A DNA stretch of 64,000 bases from Stichopus chloronotus. Lineage: Eukaryota > Echinodermata > Holothuroidea > Aspidochirotida > Stichopodidae. This document shows positions 57,809-64,000 of the stretch, piece by piece; the stretch's first letter is position 1, and each line of letters starts with the position of its first letter. The translations under genes and the position numbers were made by a program. Under the pieces are notes generated by a model. It saw only the letters and a program-made list of their open reading frames with translations, was not told the DNA's origin and searched no databases. The stretch is taken from the NCBI GenBank assembly GCA_021234535.1, contig CM037841.1, forward strand, positions 10,870,825 through 10,934,824. Reading direction: 5' to 3'.

Positions 57809-60800
57809 CATGTGACTTGGATTCAGCAACAATTTGAAGGTGCGAAAAAATAAAAAGAAGTACATGATACTGATGATGGGATTGAACCGGCAATTCAAGA
57901 GACAAATGAATTTATTGAAGTTTATTTTTGTGAAAACACTTCATCAAACTTCAACACACTGGCAGCGTACTAATTAATGCCATTAAGGCACAAATTACTG
58001 CAATCAAAGTGATAAGGCCAGCTAGGTGTTTAATCTTGTTCCTCCCTCCTCCCTCCACTATAAAAAAAAAAAAAATACTGTACAAATAAAATCATCTCAA
58101 TAAAATTGTTCCGTCATTCCACTTGATAGATTTCTGTTCAGTTGACGATGACTTAAAGAAAAAAGTCAAAACTTCACATATGTGCATGCAAATCTTGGTG
58201 TAAATTTATCAGCCTCTATTGATTCCTTCAGGCTTCCACTGTCCTCTGTTTTGAAATTCCTTCCTCTAGCTCTAGGCCACTTTAAAATAACCATATAGAT
58301 GAGATTATTTCTCTACCTCTCTATTATTTCCTTCCCTCTCTACTCAACTTAAAATTTCAATATTAAATACAGTCTCACAATGTGGCATATGAGCACTTGG
58401 TAAATAAACACTGAGTTACCATGTTTGGGAGAACTGATACACACAGCTATATGCACAACACACAAGTGGAAGCATACACACATGTCATCTCCATCATGAA
58501 GATGTGTCAGTTGGGATCAAAAATGAAGAAAAAGTAAATAAATTTCTTAACAGCTCTGTCTGACAACATGAAAGAACAAAAAGTGAAGGATAAAATATTT
58601 CATGTCTGAAACAAAAATATTTACAATTCAAAACAGGAATGGCAAAATGATAATTCAAGGTGCTATTAGGAGAGCACTTTTCACTAAACATTTGGAAAAC
58701 ATCATTGGTTAAAGTTGGATTTTACAGTACTAAATGGCTTGCAAAGCCAATTTAAGAAAAATCAAAGCAAGTACATTTCAAAGTTAGACTAATTAGTGAC
58801 TATTTTATATAAAATCCATCAACTATATTCAAGGCATCACAATGTTAATTAGAAAGCAACAGAATGTGTATACAAGAATATCTGAAAGATTTCATTTACA
58901 GCAATGTTAAAGAAATATAAACAAAGAAAACTGGAAGGTCACTGAACATTGGAAGAAATGAGACATGACTATAGATACGTCTGTTACGGCAGAACATCTG
59001 ATCAAAAGGAAAAGCTGAAAAAGTGTTGAAAATATCTACAAAAGCACTAGCACACCTGTTCTTAAAAAAAAAAGTCAAAAAGTTTGTTATTTCACAACTG
59101 ATAAAGACTCTATTTCTTAGAACACTGTGCATTTACTGTGCTAGTGTTTTGAGATATCTATGGACTTGGAAGTGCACTTAACTTTTAACATGTGTGCAAA
59201 TTCATGACTTTGCACAAGTGTATCATAAAAAAAATTGTACATGTATTTCTCCAAAGAAAGAAGAAAAAGGAAAACAATCTTCATACATTCTAGCAGCAGA
59301 AAATGAATGACTGAAACCCAAAATGTCCCTTTAGACCACAGAGGTGGACCCTCAATTTCTCGAGTGATTTACATCAAGAGATTAAACTGACATTCTACAC
59401 TATGTAGGTTGCAAAGAAAGGTTTTATAAAAAAAATAACCAAAGAGTAGCTTTGATGTTGTGCAGGTTCAGAGGTATAAACATAAAATATTTTAACAGAT
59501 ATACAACAAGACAGGATTTGAAGTGCTTGGCAGTTCCAACATAAAATAAGCCTCTCGTTATTTTACAAATGGAAGAAATTAAATGCAAAAACGAAAGAAG
59601 GAAACGGCAAAACCTTCCAGACTCTTCAGTGTTCCGAATTAGAGGTGACTGTACAAAATACAGTGAAAGACATGAAACCAATCAGAATGGAAAAATTTGT
59701 TTAACTTCTTGAAAAAGAGCAAAATACAACTAATATCCAGCATATTCGAGAAACACTCAAAAATCAAACATGACATTTTAGCAAAAAGTTGCAAAACCAA
59801 CAGTACAACTTTTCTGCAGGTTTTAATTATGATTTTCATAATTGTCAACATGAGATGACTCATGGATTTTCCTACATTGCATCAACAACTAGTCAAAGTA
59901 TACTCCATAAAAAGCATGTAAAATTTTTCATGTTTGGCGACTAAAGCTGTCAACATCAATCCAATTCTCTGGTCTCCACCTTCATGATAGGAGTACATCC
60001 TTCTCAATTTAACAGGAAATATATCATTTTACTTAAACCTGCAAACTTTGCTACACTTCTAGCGGTTGATGAAACAGCTGCACATCACTCCTTATCAACA
60101 CATTTTGGTACATCACTTCCACAACCAGAAGTACATATGAACAGTGAACTACAAGGCTGCCCGAAGCTTGTAAGGAGATCAAGAAAAAACCTTGGATATA
60201 CCTAAACCCTAAAACATGCAATCAAACAAAACACTGAAAGATCTCTTCTAATGCACAATAATTAAGCTTCAACGTTCAACATCTTTTGGTCACACACCTC
60301 ACTCCAGGAGTAAAAAATATTTATTATTACACTAAATTTGGACACAGAATATTAAGATAAGGCTGACATATACTTGGTGGCACATCCATTTTCAAGGCAA
60401 TTTATGATTTGAAAAATTGTCCAGTATGCCCTCAGTGTGATGACGTAAGTGCCCTGAGGGTCAGGTGACATATCACCTGATCAGTTGAATTAACAACGCA
60501 ACTCCCCTGCCTGTCACTTTACTCACAGTTCATCACCTACAGAGTTATGATCAACAGCTGAGTCTTTGTCCACCATCATTATTGAGATTTTCATCATCAT
60601 ATTGTCATCTTCATCATCCTCCCATGAACCACCATCATCATCATTACCAAAATTATAAACACTGGTATCTGATGACTGAAATTTTTCACCAAATATGACG
60701 ACACTCATAACGAAAACTAAGAGGAAGAGAATTTTCAGTCACCTTTTGGGAAACAGTTCAAGTCTTTAACACACAGTATAGATACAGCAGCTGCACATCC

Positions 60801-61721
60801 AGTTCTTGCATATCATCATTCTTTGACATGTTAAGTGCATTATATAATACTGGAATCTTAAACTTGACAAAAATTATACAAGTAATTAGGACATTTCTTG
60901 GTGGGATCAGCAAACTTCTGGGTTCACCATGATGTAAATTGTTGAGGCAACATATCTCTGCATTTTAAGGGAGAAAAAAAAAGAAGACAGTCCAGCATGA
61001 AAACAGTAGTAACTGCAACACTCCACTATAATAGCACTCTTCATTATAGATATGACCTCACAGGATCTCAGTTTCTTTACTGACAAAGGTCTAAGGTAAC
61101 CCATCCTAAACAAATATTAAAGTGAGTAAGTGACAGCAGGTACACTGACTGCAATAAAATGGAAAGAAATAAAGGATATTGGTGTTGTATTGGTGTTGTC
61201 TTATATTGGTGCTTTAATTGTGCTGTGTTAAATTGGTGTGTATGTGTTGTGATGCACTGGTGCTGCTTTTTGTTTTATTTAAATGTAGTTTTCTTATTCT
61301 TTTACCTCTTCTGTTTTTGCAATCCTTCTGTTGTTCTCTTACACTCTTTAGCTTTATCTTTGTCACCCAAAGTCACCCAAATTTCCTTTGGGGAGCAATA
61401 AAGTGAATCACTCAATCGACGGGTGAGTGAATGACAGGGGGGGCTGGATTAAGGGGGGAGAGAGCAGAACCGGGGAGTAAAGTCTTTACCTATACTTTGT
61501 CTATCACATCAAATTTTATATGTTTTATTCCTTACACAATATTAAGGAAGTCCTTTCCAAAAAAAAGAGAGAATTGTTTACTTTCTTTTTTATGCCAAAG
61601 TGTGGTAACTATATCTAAGAATCTGCTGTAACTATATCTCAACTAACAAGATTAGAAACAAGCCATGAGGTTTGGTTTTTTCAGCAGTTGTTGAGTGTCA
61701 GTGCAAGATGTTCAATTACCC
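57809..61721. other. AT-rich, no bounded repeats
   Basis: Long stretch unusually free of recognisable transposon ends. It could be a long minus-strand 3' UTR downstream of the candidate exon at 60523, but I have no direct evidence. Nothing else seen. Confidence 0.35.
60523..60670 (-). CDS. Candidate terminal exon, acidic tail
   Basis: On minus, an acceptor-like 'aaaaatttcag' precedes an open stretch: 'SSDTSVYNFGNDDDGG', an Asp/Glu-rich patch, and an ending 'HNSVGDEL' before TGA. The acidic patch comes from imperfect GAT repeats, so it could be chance. No homology recognised. Confidence 0.2.
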
Positions 61722-61725
61722 TTAA

Positions 61726-61918
61726 AGAGGAAATGAACCTCGGGGTTTACAGTGACCTCAAAGTAGAGACTTATATTCTTACTCCCTCTGTGAAATAACT
61801 TAGCAACTCTACCTTTCCATGAATTTTCACAAAGTTTGAATTATTTTTGTACTGACACAGTGTAGGCTGCCATTTTCCGGCTTTACCAAACTGAATCTCC
61901 CCAGGGTTTGTGTCTCCT
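61726..61918. mobile_element. Possible small TTAA MITE
   Basis: Flanked by TTAA (61722-61725 and 61919-61922). The ends AGAGGAAATGAACCTCGGGG and AGGAGACACAAACCCTGGGG are imperfect inverted repeats. Weak but consistent with the two other TTAA-flanked elements here. Confidence 0.35.
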
Positions 61919-61922
61919 TTAA

Positions 61923-62541
61923 TGCTGACCCTTCACTCACTGTTTTCATGGAATTCTTGCTTGCAATTTTCCTTGTTAGGTACAATTACTAAAATAATCC
62001 ATGAAACTTCTACAAAAAAAATAATTCTGCACTTTCAAAGAAATAACATCAATTGTAGCATTTTGTTGACAATTATTGAAGATTTTACATGTAGAAGGAA
62101 GCTTTAGCAATTAGCAAAACAATTTGTCTGTTTTTATCTCATCCATGAATATCAAGTTTGTTACTAAATTTCCTGCCAGACGTTATCACAGTACACATGA
62201 ATCAATGATGAGCTACAAGATCAGTAGATCACTAATGACAAACCCTAATTAGTGCTTCTATTGATACTTAAAATGTTCATACAAACAATGCTCACCTTAT
62301 GGATGCTGTTCAGGAGCTACTTTGTTCCTGCAAAAGAACAAACAAACAAAAAATTGTGAAAACGAAACACAAAAGTCTCATTAACTCTATCATAAAACAC
62401 ATAAAATTAACACAACAGTGTCTATTTTGTTAGCCAATCATAATGGGTTTGCAGAACTGATTGAGGTTGAGGTTCATTTGGATCAATCAAAATAAGCACC
62501 AACAGGGAGAAAAAAATGATGACCAATGATCACACAGTTTT
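61923..62541. other. Nothing recognised
   Basis: No gene or repeat boundary seen. Confidence 0.45.
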
Positions 62542-62817
62542 CAGACAATGTAGTACTGAACCATTCTAATACATTGTCCACAACAATCATTTGCAGACAC
62601 TGTAGGACTAAACCATTCTGATACATTGTCCACCATTGTCATTTGTGGACACTGTAGAACTAAACCTTACTGATACATTGTCCACCACTGTCATTTGCAG
62701 ACACTGCAGAACTAAACCGTTCTAATATATTGTCCACCACTGTGGTTTGCAGTACTGAAGTATTCTGATACATTGTCCACCACTGTGGTTTGCAGTACTA
62801 AACCATTCTGATACATA
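62542..62817 (+). repeat. Minisatellite, ~52-bp unit
   Basis: About five and a half units sharing 'ctgatacattgtccacca' and 'tttgcagacactg'. The last two units are shortened to about 43 bp. Confidence 0.9.
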
Positions 62818-63519
62818 GCTTATATATCAAATAAACTTTGAATTTGCATTATCAAAGAACTAAAATGAAAGATGAGACATGGAGATACGATTAGCAGGAA
62901 AGCACCACATGTCGAGTAGATATACTACAAAGCAAACATACATATTAGTACTACAGGGTAATTGTTATATGTGTGCCAATCTGTATGGGACTTTTGGTGC
63001 CTTCCTTATACTAAGACACCAATTAGAATGGAGTCATTTGGTTCTTTGCTTTTGACAGGTTCCAAAGTTCTGTTTACAGTTCTTGAGATGCATCCTACTA
63101 AAAGTCGTGAACATTATGCTTTTATTAATGTGTGAACGTCACAGCCAGAACCCAAAGGTTTCTGATGTAAACTGGACACCAAAATGTCACTAAGCAGCCC
63201 ATTTAGGATTTTCCAATTTGAAAAATAAACCCAAAATGTTTATCTCTTGCGGAATCTTTTCTCAGACAGATATATGCAGGCATGTTATGCTTCCTGGAAA
63301 CAAAAGTAGTATATTATCAATGGTGGGATACAGCTAAAATCATAAATGTGCTTTTTTTTCTTACTTGTAGTTGCTTTTCTTGGTTTTTCTTTCCATCAAA
63401 TACCATGATGTAGCAGTCAAACTGATTAAGTTGTTGAAGTAATATGAATGTAAACAGAAAGGGCAGATCCACAGAGACTAGTATCAGAAACTATGTACTG
63501 TCTACCTCACATAAAACCT
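62818..63519. other. Nothing recognised
   Basis: Anonymous sequence between two minisatellites. Confidence 0.45.
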
Positions 63520-64000
63520 ACCGCTAAAAATAGCTAGGTATCCAGGTATATAGTAAAATGGGGAGATGGACATACATACAGACAGATGGACAGAGAAACA
63601 GCTAAGTAAATACACCTATATTCAGGTATATAGCTAAATATGTAGTGAGGCAGAAGGACACACATACAGATTGATAGAGAGACAGACAGATAAATAACTA
63701 GGTAGATACACCTTCATGCAGATATGTATCAAAAAAATGTAGTTAGGCAGATAAACACACATTAAAGACAAACAGACAGATATATGGCTAGATAGACACA
63801 CCTATATGCAAGTACATAGCTGAATTGGTAGGCAGATGGACATACAGATGATTGACAGAAAGATGGATAGATGGACAGAAAGACAAACAGCTAGGTAGAT
63901 ATACCTATTTGCAGGTAAATATCTAGATAGGCAGATGGACATATGGTGGACAGACTGATAGATGGACAGACAAATAGCTATGAATATTAATGCACCTATA
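63520..64000 (+). repeat. Minisatellite, ~95-bp unit
   Basis: Five diverged units with 'agctaggtagatacacctata' landmarks minus drift near 63600, 63698, 63787, 63889 and 63976. Each is followed by a 'caggtatatagct' and a 'cagatggacata' segment. Runs off the right edge. Confidence 0.85.

Noticed and set aside
59424..59863. Overlapping minus-strand open stretches rich in Leu/Phe
   Set aside because: Hydrophobic composition follows from A/T-rich DNA; no motif or conserved pattern.
1..64000. CRISPR array, phage or bacterial operon
   Set aside because: Introns, SINEs, Penelope-like and hAT elements and low coding density show eukaryotic nuclear DNA; no spacer-repeat structure.

Overview
This is eukaryotic, repeat-rich, low-gene-density DNA with GT-AG introns. 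An invertebrate animal is the best guess, plausibly a marine deuterostome. That rests on the transposon mix (Penelope-like elements, hAT, Harbinger, TTAA-targeting MITEs, tRNA-derived SINEs), the AGGTCA-type dispersed repeats and an animal-style secreted/lysosomal-type sialidase. The taxon is inference; no rRNA or mitochondrial marker is present.

Layout. 1-840 is an imperfect minisatellite. 7.4-15.5 kb holds the one convincing intact host gene, a minus-strand BNR/Asp-box sialidase. I could resolve seven exons with consistent phases; only the first (probably signal-peptide) exon or exons are missing. Its introns contain a THAP-carrying MITE, a solo hAT-like end and a CA microsatellite. 16-25 kb is a transposon graveyard: a TTAA MITE, a Harbinger relic with transposase remnant, and two non-autonomous hAT elements with 8-bp target duplications. 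One of these carries telomere-like repeats and a SINE.

26-32 kb is a ~200-bp tandem-repeat array split by a ~3.8-kb insertion complex. The complex contains pieces of two different Penelope-like elements with GIY-YIG ends, a foldback TTAA element and long compound tetranucleotide microsatellites. One Penelope-like tail, on the minus strand, carries a complete-looking type I hammerhead ribozyme. Five blocks (22.1, 31.4, 38.2, 46.8 and 54.0 kb) belong to a composite repeat family built from a hairpin, a GT-rich tract and units carrying the DR1 nuclear-receptor motif.

48.2-50.9 kb is the most unusual locus: a decayed gene or element encoding a PHD finger, a full ubiquitin-specific protease domain (Cys, His and Asp boxes) and then a DDE-transposase-like domain. 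It is broken by two stop codons and a frameshift. The reading is a DNA transposon that has acquired a chromatin-reader plus deubiquitinase module. 50.9-64 kb is mostly anonymous sequence, with a second copy of the TTAA MITE and two minisatellites at the right edge.

The sialidase is the only gene whose product can be assigned a cellular role. The remaining coding traces are all transposon-derived and decayed.
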